From the NCBI RefSeq assembly GCF_014649775.1, contig NZ_BMTR01000001.1, positions 1 to 64,000 on the forward strand: 64,000 bases of DNA, written 5' to 3'. Both the position numbers and the translations under genes were made by a program. The stretch is from Streptomyces longisporoflavus. Lineage in GTDB: Bacteria > Actinomycetota > Actinomycetes > Streptomycetales > Streptomycetaceae. The notes under the pieces are model-generated. The model ran no database searches and had not been told where the DNA came from. It saw only the letters and a list, made by a program, of their open reading frames with translations. This document shows, piece after piece, positions 52,707-60,820 of this stretch. The stretch's first letter is position 1; each line of letters starts with the position of its first letter.

Positions 52707-53783
52707 ATGTCAGCGCACGAAACCCCCGCCACGTCCGCCGAGATGAAGGCCGTCCAGTACCGCACCGTCGGCGCCGCCCCCGAGGTGGTCACCGTCCCGC
52801 GCCCGGAGCCGGGCCCCGGCCAGGTGCTCCTGAAGGTCACCGCCGCGGGCGTCTGCCACTCCGACATCGCGGTGATGAGCTGGCCCGCCGAAGCACTCGC
52901 CTTCCCGCTGCCGCTCACCCTCGGCCATGAGGGCGCGGGGACCGTCGCCGCGCTCGGCGAGGGCGTCACCGGCTTCGAGATCGGCGACTCCGTGGCGGTC
53001 TACGGACCCTGGGGCTGCGGAGCCTGCCTGATGTGCGCGCAGGGCAAGGAGAACTACTGCACGCGCGCCGGCGAACTCGGCATCCTCCCGCCGGGACTCG
53101 GGGCGCCCGGCGCCATCGCCGAGTACATGATCGTGGACGACCCGCGCCACCTGGTCCCGCTGGACGGTCTCGACCCGGTGACCGCCGTGCCGCTCACCGA
53201 CGCGGGCCTGACTCCGTACCATGCCATCAAGACCTCGCTGCCCAAGCTGACCCCCGGCAGCACGGCCGTGGTCATCGGCACCGGCGGCCTGGGACACGTC
53301 GCCATCCAGTTGCTGCGCGCGCTGACCCCGGCACGCGTGATCGCCCTCGACGTCACCGACGAGAAGCTGCGCCTGGCTCGCGAGGTCGGCGCCCACGAAA
53401 CCGTCCTGTCGGACGAGCACGCGGCGCCGAAGGTGCGCGAACTGACCGGCGGACTCGGCGCCCAGGCGGTGTTCGACTTCGTCGGCGCGCCGCCCACCAT
53501 CGCCACGGCCACCGCCTGCGCCGCGGTGGAGGCGGACGTCACGATCGTCGGCATCGGCGGGGGAGTGGCGTCCGTCGGCTTCGGCGTGACGCCCTACGAC
53601 GCGGCGGTCCGCGCCCCGTACTGGGGCAGCCGGTCCGAGCTGATCGAGGTCCTCGACCTGGCCCGCTCCGGCGTGATCGACGTGCACGTGGAGACGTACG
53701 CCCTGGACGACGCGCCCAAGGCGTACGAGAACCTGCACGAGGGCCGGATCAACGGCCGGGCGGTCATTCTGCCCAACGGCTGA
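52707..53783 (+). CDS. Zinc-dependent NAD(P) alcohol dehydrogenase
   Basis: A 358-residue medium-chain dehydrogenase. The catalytic zinc site is GVCHSDIAV with GHEGAGTVAALG; structural-zinc cysteines are CGACLMCAQGKENYC; the cofactor fold has VIGTGGLGHVAIQLL then ALDVTDEKL (acidic residue favouring NAD). Conserved LTDAGLTPYHAI places it among actinobacterial alcohol dehydrogenases of the AdhT type. The ATG lies in a 200-bp leader region after the argG terminator, controlled by a 17-bp palindrome. Confidence 0.92.
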   Translation: MSAHETPATSAEMKAVQYRTVGAAPEVVTVPRPEPGPGQVLLKVTAAGVCHSDIAVMSWPAEALAFPLPLTLGHEGAGTVAALGEGVTGFEIGDSVAVYGPWGCGACLMCAQGKENYCTRAGELGILPPGLGAPGAIAEYMIVDDPRHLVPLDGLDPVTAVPLTDAGLTPYHAIKTSLPKLTPGSTAVVIGTGGLGHVAIQLLRALTPARVIALDVTDEKLRLAREVGAHETVLSDEHAAPKVRELTGGLGAQAVFDFVGAPPTIATATACAAVEADVTIVGIGGGVASVGFGVTPYDAAVRAPYWGSRSELIEVLDLARSGVIDVHVETYALDDAPKAYENLHEGRINGRAVILPNG

Positions 53784-53801
53784 TCCGGCCCGGTGTGCAC
53801 C

Positions 53802-53836
53802 GTTGCCTGTTGCCTGTTGCCTGTTGCCTGTTGCCC
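53802..53836. repeat. Five tandem copies of a 7-bp unit
   Basis: GTTGCCT is repeated four times from 53802, with a fifth copy ending in CCC at 53830-53836, in the short gap between convergent genes. It is a simple-sequence tract liable to slippage and non-coding. Confidence 0.9.
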
Positions 53837-53840
53837 GCGC

Positions 53841-54362
53841 CTAGACGCGCAGCAGTTGCTCCATGGACTCGCGGTACTGCCGCAGCGCGAGGCGCAGTTC
53901 CTCCGTATGCGCTTCGGTGTCCATGTCCTGCCAGCTGGTGCGCAGGGAGCGCCGCCGTTCCGTCAGGGTTTCGGTCAGGTGCCTGACGGCGTCGTCGTAG
54001 AGGCTGTCGGCCTCCTCGACCGCCTGACGCGGGCTCTCGACGAACGTGCTGAGGGCCTGTTGCAGGCGCAGGCTCAGCTTGTCGCGCTCGTCCTGCGGGA
54101 GCAGTTCGGCGCCGGTGGCGTGCGCCCCGGGGGTGTTGGCGTGCACGGGGCCGGAGCCGTGAGCGGGGCCGCCGGAACCCTGAGCGGGGCCGGGAGCGGG
54201 CGCCGGGGCAGGAGTCGGGGCGTGAACCGGAGCGCCGCTCCCCAGGCCGGGCTCGCGCGGTGTGTTGCTGCCGAGGCCCGGCTCGCGCGCTGTCTCGTAC
54301 GGCGCTTCGTGCGGTGACTGGTGCGGCGTCTCGTGCGGTGTGAGGCGTCGGGCGTCCGTCAT
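53841..54362 (-). CDS. Uncharacterised protein related to its upstream neighbour
   Basis: A 173-residue protein. The first ~85 residues are low-complexity His/Pro/Gly/Ala. The C-terminal helical domain has LSTFVESPRQAVEEADSLYDD followed by a long helix to LRQYRESMEQLLRV. The FVESP-x2-AV-x-EAD-x-L core is shared with the preceding gene product, so the two are paralogues fused to different N-termini. No membrane helix. The ATG overlaps the upstream stop by 4 bp. Function unknown. Confidence 0.75.
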   Translation of the reverse strand: MTDARRLTPHETPHQSPHEAPYETAREPGLGSNTPREPGLGSGAPVHAPTPAPAPAPGPAQGSGGPAHGSGPVHANTPGAHATGAELLPQDERDKLSLRLQQALSTFVESPRQAVEEADSLYDDAVRHLTETLTERRRSLRTSWQDMDTEAHTEELRLALRQYRESMEQLLRV

Positions 54363-54982
54363 GACGTTCCACTTCCCTTCGCGTGACGTCGGGGCAGGGC
54401 CCACGGCGTGTTGCCGCGGGCGGCGGTGGCCGGCTCGGTGTGCCGAGTGGAGTCGGCCGCGTGCTCGGCTACGAGGTCGTCGAAGAGGCGCCGGGCCTCG
54501 ACCATGGCCGCCCGCATTTCCTCGGTGCCGCCCTGTCCGCGCGCGGCCGTGTGCACGCCGCGGTAGCCGTGGACGGAGTGGGCGTGGTGGACGGAGAGCG
54601 CGGCCACCTGATCCTCGAAGCGCGCGCCGTCGGGGAAGCCCCGGTCCCTCGCCAGGCGGGCAAGGAGCGCGTCGGCCTCGATGACGGCCTGCTGCGGTGA
54701 TTCGACGAACTGCTCCTGTACACCGGCCCATTGGGCCACGTAGCGCTCACGTGCGCCGGGCGGCAGGGGCTCGGCCTTGACTGAGCCGTGCAGTCGTACG
54801 CGTTCGCGGAGTTCCTGTTCGGCTGCCCGTACGTCGCCGTTGTGCCGGGCGACGGTGTAGTCGTACTCGGGCCCGAAGCGGGACTTCAGGCCGCGTCCGC
54901 CGCCCCTGGCTCGCCGCAGTCCGACGAAGAGGACGGCGGCTGCCGCGATGACGACCACGGCGATGATGACGGCGGTGATCAT
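54359..54982 (-). CDS. Single-pass membrane protein, uncharacterised conserved family
   Basis: A 207-residue protein with an N-terminal transmembrane helix (ITAVIIAVVVIAAAAVLFVG), then a cytoplasmic domain starting LKSRFGPEYDYTVARHNGD and containing VQEQFVESPQQAVIEADALLA and DQVAALSVHHAHSVHGYR. This pattern recurs in many actinobacteria as a conserved hypothetical, by memory. GGGAGG precedes the ATG. It is cotranscribed with the related gene downstream. It may anchor a complex at the membrane, which is inference. Confidence 0.8.
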   Translation of the reverse strand: MITAVIIAVVVIAAAAVLFVGLRRARGGGRGLKSRFGPEYDYTVARHNGDVRAAEQELRERVRLHGSVKAEPLPPGARERYVAQWAGVQEQFVESPQQAVIEADALLARLARDRGFPDGARFEDQVAALSVHHAHSVHGYRGVHTAARGQGGTEEMRAAMVEARRLFDDLVAEHAADSTRHTEPATAARGNTPWALPRRHAKGSGTS

Positions 54983-55181
54983 GGCTGCCTCCCTTTGTCT
55001 CGTGGTCCGTTCGGCGCTGTGGCCGGCCGATGGGCACCCACACGCGTGGGTACCGATCGGGGCGTCTGTGATCAGCGGTTGAACGGCTGATTCTGTATCT
55101 GCACGGCAACCGAGTACCCCCATGCCCGGCGATCAGTCGGATGGGTCGTACGAGAGGCTTCGGATGGGTCGTACGAAAGGC

Positions 55182-56123
55182 TCAGGAAGCGCCGAAGGTG
55201 CGCCGGTAGGCCTCGGGCGGCAGGCCCGTGACACGGGTGAAGTGGCGCCGCAGCGTGGCGGACGTGCCCATGCCCGTCCTGGCCGCGATCCGCTCGATGC
55301 TCTCGTCGCTCGACTCCAGCAACTCCTGCGCCTGCCGCACGCGCTGGCTGAGCAGCCACCGCAACGGCGCCGTGCCGGTGACGGCGTGGAAGTGCCGGGC
55401 CAGATTGCGGCTGCTCATGCCCGCTTGCCGGGCCAGGTCCTCCACCGTGAGCGGCTGGTCGAGGCGGGCGAGCACCCAGGGCAGCAGCTCGGCCAGCGGA
55501 TGGTCGCGCCCATGCGCCACCGGCGCCGGGATGAACTGCGCCTGCCCGCCGTCCCGGTGAGGGGGCGTCACGAGCCGGCGGGCCAGTGCGTTGGCCACCG
55601 TCGCCCCGTGATCGGCGCGGACGATGTGCAGGCACAGGTCCATGCCCGCGGCCTTCCCGGCCGAGGTGAGCACGCTGCCCTCGTCGGTGAAGAGCACCCC
55701 GGCGTCGACCGTGACGCGGGGGTGGAGCGCGGCGAGTCTGTCCGCGTGCGCCCAGTGCGTCGTGGCGCGGCGGCCGTCGAGGAGCCCGGCCGCCGCCAGG
55801 ACGAAGGCGCCGGTGCACAGCGAGACGATCCGGGCGCCTGCCGCGTGGGCGGCGCGCAGAGCGTCGAGCAACTCGCCCTGCGGTTTCCCGCCGATGTCGC
55901 GCCAGGCCGGGACGATCACCGTACGCGCCGCGGCGACGGCGTCGAAACCGAGGGCCGGATCGGCGCGCAGCCAGTCCCCGACCCGCGTCCCCTTCGCCCC
56001 GCACACGCTGAAGGAGTACCAGGGCCCGGCCAGGTCGGAGTGGTCCGAGCCGAAAACCTCGAAGGCCGCCGCGGCCTCGAAAAGCATGCTGCCCTCAGGA
56101 AGTGCCATCGCCACGGTCCGCAT
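55182..56123 (-). CDS. GlxA-type AraC-family regulator with DJ-1/PfpI domain
   Basis: A 313-residue regulator with an N-terminal DJ-1/PfpI-like sensor domain (about 1-170; FEVFGSDHSD, IVSLCTGAFVLAAAGLLDGRR) and a C-terminal AraC double helix-turn-helix (LARQAGMSSRNLARHFHAVTG, ERIAARTGMGTSATLRRHF). ATG 56123 is seven bases after TACAGT with no RBS, so a leaderless transcript is likely. It is divergent from a saccharopine-dehydrogenase-like gene that it probably controls. Confidence 0.9.
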   Translation of the reverse strand: MRTVAMALPEGSMLFEAAAAFEVFGSDHSDLAGPWYSFSVCGAKGTRVGDWLRADPALGFDAVAAARTVIVPAWRDIGGKPQGELLDALRAAHAAGARIVSLCTGAFVLAAAGLLDGRRATTHWAHADRLAALHPRVTVDAGVLFTDEGSVLTSAGKAAGMDLCLHIVRADHGATVANALARRLVTPPHRDGGQAQFIPAPVAHGRDHPLAELLPWVLARLDQPLTVEDLARQAGMSSRNLARHFHAVTGTAPLRWLLSQRVRQAQELLESSDESIERIAARTGMGTSATLRRHFTRVTGLPPEAYRRTFGAS

Positions 56124-56232
56124 GTCCGAAACTGTACGCCCCTCGTCATTCCGGCCACTGGTGAGGTGTCCGCGGACCGCCGACCATGGTGTGAGCAGGG
56201 CACACGGCCCTCTCGGACACCGGGAGTCAACC

Positions 56233-57321
56233 ATGAGCAGCACCCCCAACGCCCGTGCCGCGACGGCCCTTTCGGGCACCGGCGTCTGGTCCGGCGGGCC
56301 GGCCGTCGCCGTCGTCGGCGCCTACGGCCACACCGGCCGTTTCGTCGTGGCGGAGCTGCTGCGCCGCGGTGCCGCGCCGCTGCTCGTGGGACGCGACCGG
56401 GGGAAGCTCGACGCGCTGCGCGATCTGGCCCCTGACGCGTCGGTGCGCGTGGCCTCCACCGAGGACGCGGCGTCCCTGGACCGGGCCCTGGACGGTGCGG
56501 TGGCGGTGGTCAACTGCGCGGGACCATTCCTCACGACCACCCTCCCCGTCGCCGACGCCGCGCTGCGCGCGGGCATCCCGTATCTGGACGTCGCCGCCGA
56601 ACAGGGCGTCAGCGCAACGCTCTTCGATTCCTACGACGAGCGTGCGCGGGAAGCGGGCGTCGTCGTCGCGCCGTCCCTGGCGTTCTACGGCGGCCTGGGC
56701 GACCTGCTGGCCACCGCCGCGCTCGGGGACTGGCCGGACGCGGACGAGATCACCCTCGCGTACGCCCTGGACAGCTGGCACCCGACCCGGGGCACCCGGA
56801 TCACCGGAGAGAGCAACGCCGGGCAGCATCTCGTGTACTCGGGAGGCAGGCTGCGTCCCTTCGGCTACTCGCAGGAGGTCTTCGCGTGGGACTTCCCCGA
56901 GCCGTTCGGCACCGGGGACGCCTCCGAGTTCGCGACGGCCGACCAGGTCACCCTGCCGCGCCATGTGCGCACCCCCGAGGTGCGGGCGGTGATGAACCTC
57001 GCGCCGCTGCGGGACATCCGCGCCGGTGACACCCCGGAGCCCGTCGCCGCAGACGAGGGCGGGCGCTCCGCGCAGACCTTCGTCGTCGAGGCGATCGTCC
57101 GACGCGGCAGGGAGAGCCGCCGCGCGGTCGCGGGCGGGCGCGACATCTACGCCGTGACCGCGCCGTTGGTCGTGGAGGCGCTGGAGCGCGTCCTAGGACG
57201 CACGGCGGCGCCGGGCGTGCTGGCGGCCGGGGAGGCGTTCGACGCGGCGGACTTCCTGCGCGCGCTCACGCCCGCCCACCTCACCCGGCTCGATCTGCCG
57301 TCCGCGGCGCTGGTCCGCTAG
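56233..57321 (+). CDS. Saccharopine-dehydrogenase-like NAD(P)-binding protein
   Basis: A 362-residue protein with an N-terminal Rossmann fold (VAVVGAYGHTGRFVVAELLRRG), VVNCAGPFLTT and PYLDVAAEQGV, the layout of saccharopine dehydrogenase-like and trans-acting enoyl reductase proteins. The reaction is unknown. GGGAG sits seven bases before the ATG. The GlxA-type regulator diverges 109 bp away. It ends overlapping a convergent small gene by 4 bp. Confidence 0.85.
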   Translation: MSSTPNARAATALSGTGVWSGGPAVAVVGAYGHTGRFVVAELLRRGAAPLLVGRDRGKLDALRDLAPDASVRVASTEDAASLDRALDGAVAVVNCAGPFLTTTLPVADAALRAGIPYLDVAAEQGVSATLFDSYDERAREAGVVVAPSLAFYGGLGDLLATAALGDWPDADEITLAYALDSWHPTRGTRITGESNAGQHLVYSGGRLRPFGYSQEVFAWDFPEPFGTGDASEFATADQVTLPRHVRTPEVRAVMNLAPLRDIRAGDTPEPVAADEGGRSAQTFVVEAIVRRGRESRRAVAGGRDIYAVTAPLVVEALERVLGRTAAPGVLAAGEAFDAADFLRALTPAHLTRLDLPSAALVR

Positions 57322-57578
57322 AGGTCCGCGACCCGCACCGAGAGGCCGTAGTCGAGTTCGGACCCGTCGACCAGGAGCGCCTCGACGGTGCGGGTAGCGG
57401 GGTCGATGTCGGCCTCCATCCCGTCGCCCGTGTACCGGGGGAACCCGGAGGCTCCGGTCTCTCCGGTGGCGACCACGACGGCCGAGCGCAGGGCGCCACG
57501 GCCGTCGGTCGTACTTTCGCCGTTGCCCGAGAACTCGGGCACCAGCAGGATCTCGAAACGCTGCGCGACAGTGCTCAT
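57318..57578 (-). CDS. Small uncharacterised protein of the protease unit
   Basis: An 86-residue protein, predicted mostly beta strand (QRFEILLVPEFSG, LRSAVVVATG, VEALLVDGSELDYGLSVRVADL), with no signal peptide or recognisable family. It follows the CarboxypepD_reg-like gene by 68 bp on the same strand and is probably in one transcript with the protease. Its codon pattern is Streptomyces-like. Function unknown. Confidence 0.65.
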   Translation of the reverse strand: MSTVAQRFEILLVPEFSGNGESTTDGRGALRSAVVVATGETGASGFPRYTGDGMEADIDPATRTVEALLVDGSELDYGLSVRVADL

Positions 57579-57646
57579 GCACGTGACGCTAGACAGGACC
57601 GGCGCGCCACGCACGTCCACCGGGCCGAGCGGAGCCGGAAACAGCT

Positions 57647-57949
57647 CTAGCCGAGCGTCAGGTCGACCAGCATCCGCCCCCGCAGGAGGTCTTCCGGTCG
57701 CGGTTCGACGCGGACGGTGGCCTCGGCCGTGCCGGGCGGGCCCGAGAGAGGGTCCGCCCGGCAGGTGAGCGTGTACACGCCCGCCGTGGGAGCGCTGAGG
57801 GAGAACCGTCCCTCGGCGTCCGTCATGGCAGCGATGTCCGGCAGGGGCTGGGGCCCGTCCGTGAACAGGACGTGAGCGCCCGTCACCGGGGTGCCCGAGG
57901 CGTCGCGGACGACGCCGGTGATCTCCACTGCTGAGCTGCTGCCGCTCAT
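57647..57949 (-). CDS. Carboxypeptidase-regulatory-like (Ig-fold) domain protein
   Basis: A 100-residue protein that is a single CarboxypepD_reg-like beta-sandwich: VEITGVVRDASGTPVTGAHVLF, TDAEGRFSLSAPTAGVYTLTC, then an extra C-terminal strand region. There is no signal peptide, unusual for this mostly extracellular fold. It starts 10 bp after the protease stop, indicating an operon. It may be a binding module or protease partner, by inference. Confidence 0.75.
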   Translation of the reverse strand: MSGSSSAVEITGVVRDASGTPVTGAHVLFTDGPQPLPDIAAMTDAEGRFSLSAPTAGVYTLTCRADPLSGPPGTAEATVRVEPRPEDLLRGRMLVDLTLG

Positions 57950-57959
57950 CGGGGTCCGC

Positions 57960-58892
57960 TCACGCCTTCCACGCCACGTAGTTGTTGTAGACCGGGGTGG
58001 TGAACCGGGTTCCCGAGTTCACCCGTGATCCGCCGTAGGCGTGTATGCCGAAGCCGTAGCGGCCCGTACTGTCGATGCGGTAGACGGAGCTGCCGCTCTG
58101 CCCACCGGCGGTGTCGATGTCGTAGTACACCTTGCGCGCGGCGACCGAGTCGATACCGCGTGCCGCGTACCACTGCGTCCCGGACGGCTTGTCGCCCGGA
58201 TAGCCGGAAATGTTACCGGTGGTCTTGAGCAGGTCCGAGTCAGACCAGACGCCGAAGCCGAACCAGCCGGTGGTGGAGCCGATGTTGTTGGGCGTGATGA
58301 TGGCGCCGTAGTCGAAGTTCTCGTCGCCGTTGGTCGTCCAGCCGGTCACCGAACGGAAGCTGGTGCAGGTGATGCTGCCGTAGGGCAGTGCGGCGCCGTT
58401 GCGGCCCGGCATCACCTGGATGCTCTTGACCCAGCCGTCCCGGCCCGCCACGCCGCTGCCCTTGATGTAGACGCAGTGCCCTGCCGTGGCGAGGGTGTGC
58501 GGGCCCAGGAGCCAGCCGGTGCCCTGGAAGAGGGCGTTGTCGCGGGCGGTGATCAGCAGGTAGCAGTGCACCCGCCAGGGATACACGCTGGTGTTGGTGA
58601 TCTGGATGCGGTCGTCGGGACCGTGCACGGTCTCCGGGCCGGGCGGGGGCGGGCCGAAGGACGCCTCTCCGATGTCGGGCAGCGAGGCGGTCGGGGCCGT
58701 CCAGGCCTCCGGCGCGAAGTGGTCCGGGCGCTGATAGCCCTCGACGTTCTCCAGGCCCTCGCCCATCGAGTGCTGGGCCTGGCCCTGTGTCCCCTCGGAG
58801 GGCGGCTGCAGGACCGCTCCCTGCTCGGTGGTCAGAGACAGGGCTCCGTCGTCCGGCTCGTTCGTCACTGAGGTATGCGGATCTTGCGCCAT
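57960..58892 (-). CDS. V8-like trypsin-fold serine protease without signal peptide
   Basis: A 310-residue serine protease. The first ~90 residues are a polar, Pro/Glu-rich pro-region; the S1B (glutamyl endopeptidase/V8-like) domain begins near GPDDRIQITNTSVYPWRVHC. The triad is visible: His in LATAGHCVY, Asp in NFDYGAII, Ser in GGQSGSSVY. Family members are normally secreted, yet this one starts MAQDPHTSVTNE with no hydrophobic signal or membrane helix. Two small genes follow in the same unit. It could be intracellular, or exported by a non-Sec route. Confidence 0.85.
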   Translation of the reverse strand: MAQDPHTSVTNEPDDGALSLTTEQGAVLQPPSEGTQGQAQHSMGEGLENVEGYQRPDHFAPEAWTAPTASLPDIGEASFGPPPPGPETVHGPDDRIQITNTSVYPWRVHCYLLITARDNALFQGTGWLLGPHTLATAGHCVYIKGSGVAGRDGWVKSIQVMPGRNGAALPYGSITCTSFRSVTGWTTNGDENFDYGAIITPNNIGSTTGWFGFGVWSDSDLLKTTGNISGYPGDKPSGTQWYAARGIDSVAARKVYYDIDTAGGQSGSSVYRIDSTGRYGFGIHAYGGSRVNSGTRFTTPVYNNYVAWKA

Positions 58893-59342
58893 TCTGGATC
58901 ACCGGCTTTTCTGAGAGCTGCGATGTGATGCCTGTCCGGACGCCGCGGCCGCAACGTTTTGGCTCAATGCCCCTTCTACTGCTGCCGGACAAGTGCCGCA
59001 ATAAGCCTTTTGCGCCGACCGTCGCGCGGGTGCGCGTCGTGCCCCGCGAAGGCCGGATACGTCAACTGAACGGCTCCCGGGCCCCATTCGGCGCTGAGGG
59101 CGCCAGTTCGCCCCGCCGCCTCACGGCGGACGGTCCCGGTCCGGTCCCAGCAGCCCCGGCCGGCACCCGCGCCCCGGCCACCGTGGGAGCGTGCGGGACG
59201 CGGGTGCCTCGATCGCGTCCTGAATACGTGGGCAGGCTCCTGAGCGTGCCGTTCCGCATGTAAGCGTCAGGGGCAGACAGTCTCCCCACGGGCCGCGCGT
59301 TAGCCTCGTCCGGTACGACAAGGCGGCGGAAGGAAGACGGGC
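58893..59342. other. Intergenic region upstream of the protease unit and blaI
   Basis: A 450-bp divergent region. Short open frames on both strands lack coding character. A small dyad AGAC-A-GTCT at 59275-59283 lies ~60 bp before blaI and might be a BlaI-type half-site pair, but I give it low weight. No promoter was fixed. Confidence 0.45.
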
Positions 59343-59732
59343 GTGGCGGAGCAGGAGCGGCGTTCCCGGCGGCGGGGGCAGGGTGAGCTCGAGGCGCAGG
59401 TCCTCTCGGCCCTGCGCGAGGCGGACGGCCCCGCGACCGCGGGCTGGGTGCAGGAGCGGCTCGACGGCGACCTGGCGTACACGACCGTCGTGACGATCCT
59501 GAGCCGGCTCCTGGACAAGGGCGCGGTGACCCGCGAGCGCGCCGGCCGCTCCTTCGCCTGGACGCCGTCGTCCGACGAGGCGGGCCTCGCGGCCCGCAAG
59601 ATGCGCAAGGTGCTCGACGGCGAGAGCGACCGGGAGGCGGTCCTCGCCAGCTTCCTCACCGCGCTGCCGCCCGGCGACGAGGCGCTGCTGCGCGAGCTCC
59701 TGCGCCAGGCCGAGGCGGAGAGGGACACCTGA
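59343..59732 (+). CDS. BlaI/MecI/CopY-family repressor
   Basis: A 129-residue winged-helix repressor of the BlaI type: GELEAQVLSALREADGPATAGWVQERL, the recognition helix LAYTTVVTILSRLLDKGAV and wing ERAGRSFAWTP, then a helical dimerisation/cleavage region. The GTG start follows GGAAGGAAG. The next gene is an M56-type membrane peptidase 6 bp downstream, the usual BlaI-BlaR1-like pairing in which the peptidase relieves repression. A TACAG-N3-CTGTA dyad in the CNNM promoter is a candidate target. Confidence 0.92.
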   Translation: MAEQERRSRRRGQGELEAQVLSALREADGPATAGWVQERLDGDLAYTTVVTILSRLLDKGAVTRERAGRSFAWTPSSDEAGLAARKMRKVLDGESDREAVLASFLTALPPGDEALLRELLRQAEAERDT

Positions 59733-59738
59733 ACCGTC

Positions 59739-60671
59739 ATGGGGATGTTCGTCCTTCTGCCGCTCGTGCTGCCGCTGACGGCCTGGCCGGTCGCCCGGCT
59801 CGCCGAGCAGCGCCTGCACCCGCGCACCGCCACCCGGCTGCTCACCACGGTCGCCGCCGTCATGGCGCTCGCCAGCACCCTGTGCCTGGGCCTGCTCATG
59901 GTCGTCGGAACGGCCCAGCTGCCCGGAAATCCCCTGCCGGACGGCTGGTCGGACCCCGAGGTGCGCGCCGCCGTCCCGTACGACGAGATCGCCGGACGCC
60001 TGGCCATCCCCGGTCTGCTCGCCGTGGCCGTGGCCTGCGGCCGGACCCTGTGGCGCCACCGCCAGGTACGCCGCCGCGCCCACCGCGCCCTCGCCGGGCT
60101 CCCCGGCACCTCCGTCGCGGTCCTGCCCGACGAGGAGCCCTATGCGTACGCGCTGCCCGGCGGCGCCCGCGACCGGGTCGTCGTGACCACCGCCCTGCTG
60201 GACTGCCTCGGACCCGCCGAGCGCCGCGCCCTGTTCGCCCACGAACGCGCCCACCTGGCGACCCGGCACCACCGCTATCTCCTCGCGGTGCAGCTGGCCG
60301 CGCGCGCCAATCCCTTCCTGCGTCCGCTGCGCACGGCGGTGTCCTACACCACCGAGCGGTGGGCGGACGAGGACGCCGCCCACGCCGTCGGCGACCGCAG
60401 GACCGTTGCCCGCGCGATCGGCAAGGCGGCGCTGCACTCCCGCGGCGCCCCGGCCCCCACCCTGGCCGGACTCGCCGCGCCGGGGCCCGTACCGCGCCGG
60501 GTGGCGGCCCTGCTCGGCCCCGCGCCCGCGGCGCGCAGCTGGCCCTCGCTGTTCACCGCGGTGGGGCTCGCGGCCTGGGCGGCGACCGCGGGGGCGGCGA
60601 TCTCCGCCATGTCCTCGGCGAACTCGGCGGTGACGATGGTCCTCATCCTGCACGCGGCCACCCCGCTCTGA
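59739..60671 (+). CDS. M56-family membrane metallopeptidase (BlaR1-like, no sensor)
   Basis: A 310-residue integral membrane peptidase with helices at the N-terminus, near 90-105, and at the C-terminus. The zinc site is HERAH in LFAHERAHLATRHHRYL, with a downstream ERWADEDAA glutamate. There is no extracellular penicillin-binding sensor domain, so the inducing signal differs from classical BlaR1. It sits directly after blaI and probably inactivates BlaI on a membrane cue. Confidence 0.9.
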   Translation: MGMFVLLPLVLPLTAWPVARLAEQRLHPRTATRLLTTVAAVMALASTLCLGLLMVVGTAQLPGNPLPDGWSDPEVRAAVPYDEIAGRLAIPGLLAVAVACGRTLWRHRQVRRRAHRALAGLPGTSVAVLPDEEPYAYALPGGARDRVVVTTALLDCLGPAERRALFAHERAHLATRHHRYLLAVQLAARANPFLRPLRTAVSYTTERWADEDAAHAVGDRRTVARAIGKAALHSRGAPAPTLAGLAAPGPVPRRVAALLGPAPAARSWPSLFTAVGLAAWAATAGAAISAMSSANSAVTMVLILHAATPL

Positions 60672-60696
60672 GGCCATAGGACCCTGCCGGTACGGT

Positions 60697-60725
60697 TTGC
60701 CGTTCCTTTACAGTGGCTGTAGAAG
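60697..60725 (+). promoter_or_regulatory. Promoter of the CNNM pair with dyad in the spacer
   Basis: -35 TTGCCG (60697-60702) and TAGAAG (60720-60725) have a 17-bp spacer. The dyad TACAG-TGG-CTGTA (60709-60721) lies in the spacer and touches the -10. TACA...TGTA arms are typical of BlaI-family operators, and a blaI gene lies just upstream. The leader to the GTG start is ~140 nt. Confidence 0.55.
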
Positions 60726-60820
60726 CAACTCCGCTTCCCCGCCACCGCCCTCGTGCGCCATGCCGTACGAGTACGAGAAGGAGCCACGGACCCGCAATGG
60801 GTGAGCCTCCCAGTACGAAC

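Noticed and set aside
53802..53836. Tandem 7-bp repeats as a possible CRISPR or attachment site
   Set aside because: The units are directly adjacent without spacers and are only 7 bp; it is a simple-sequence tract.
58787..59263. A 158-codon plus-strand frame in the gap before blaI
   Set aside because: It overlaps the protease 5' end, and the codon pattern and protein sequence show no coding character or motif.
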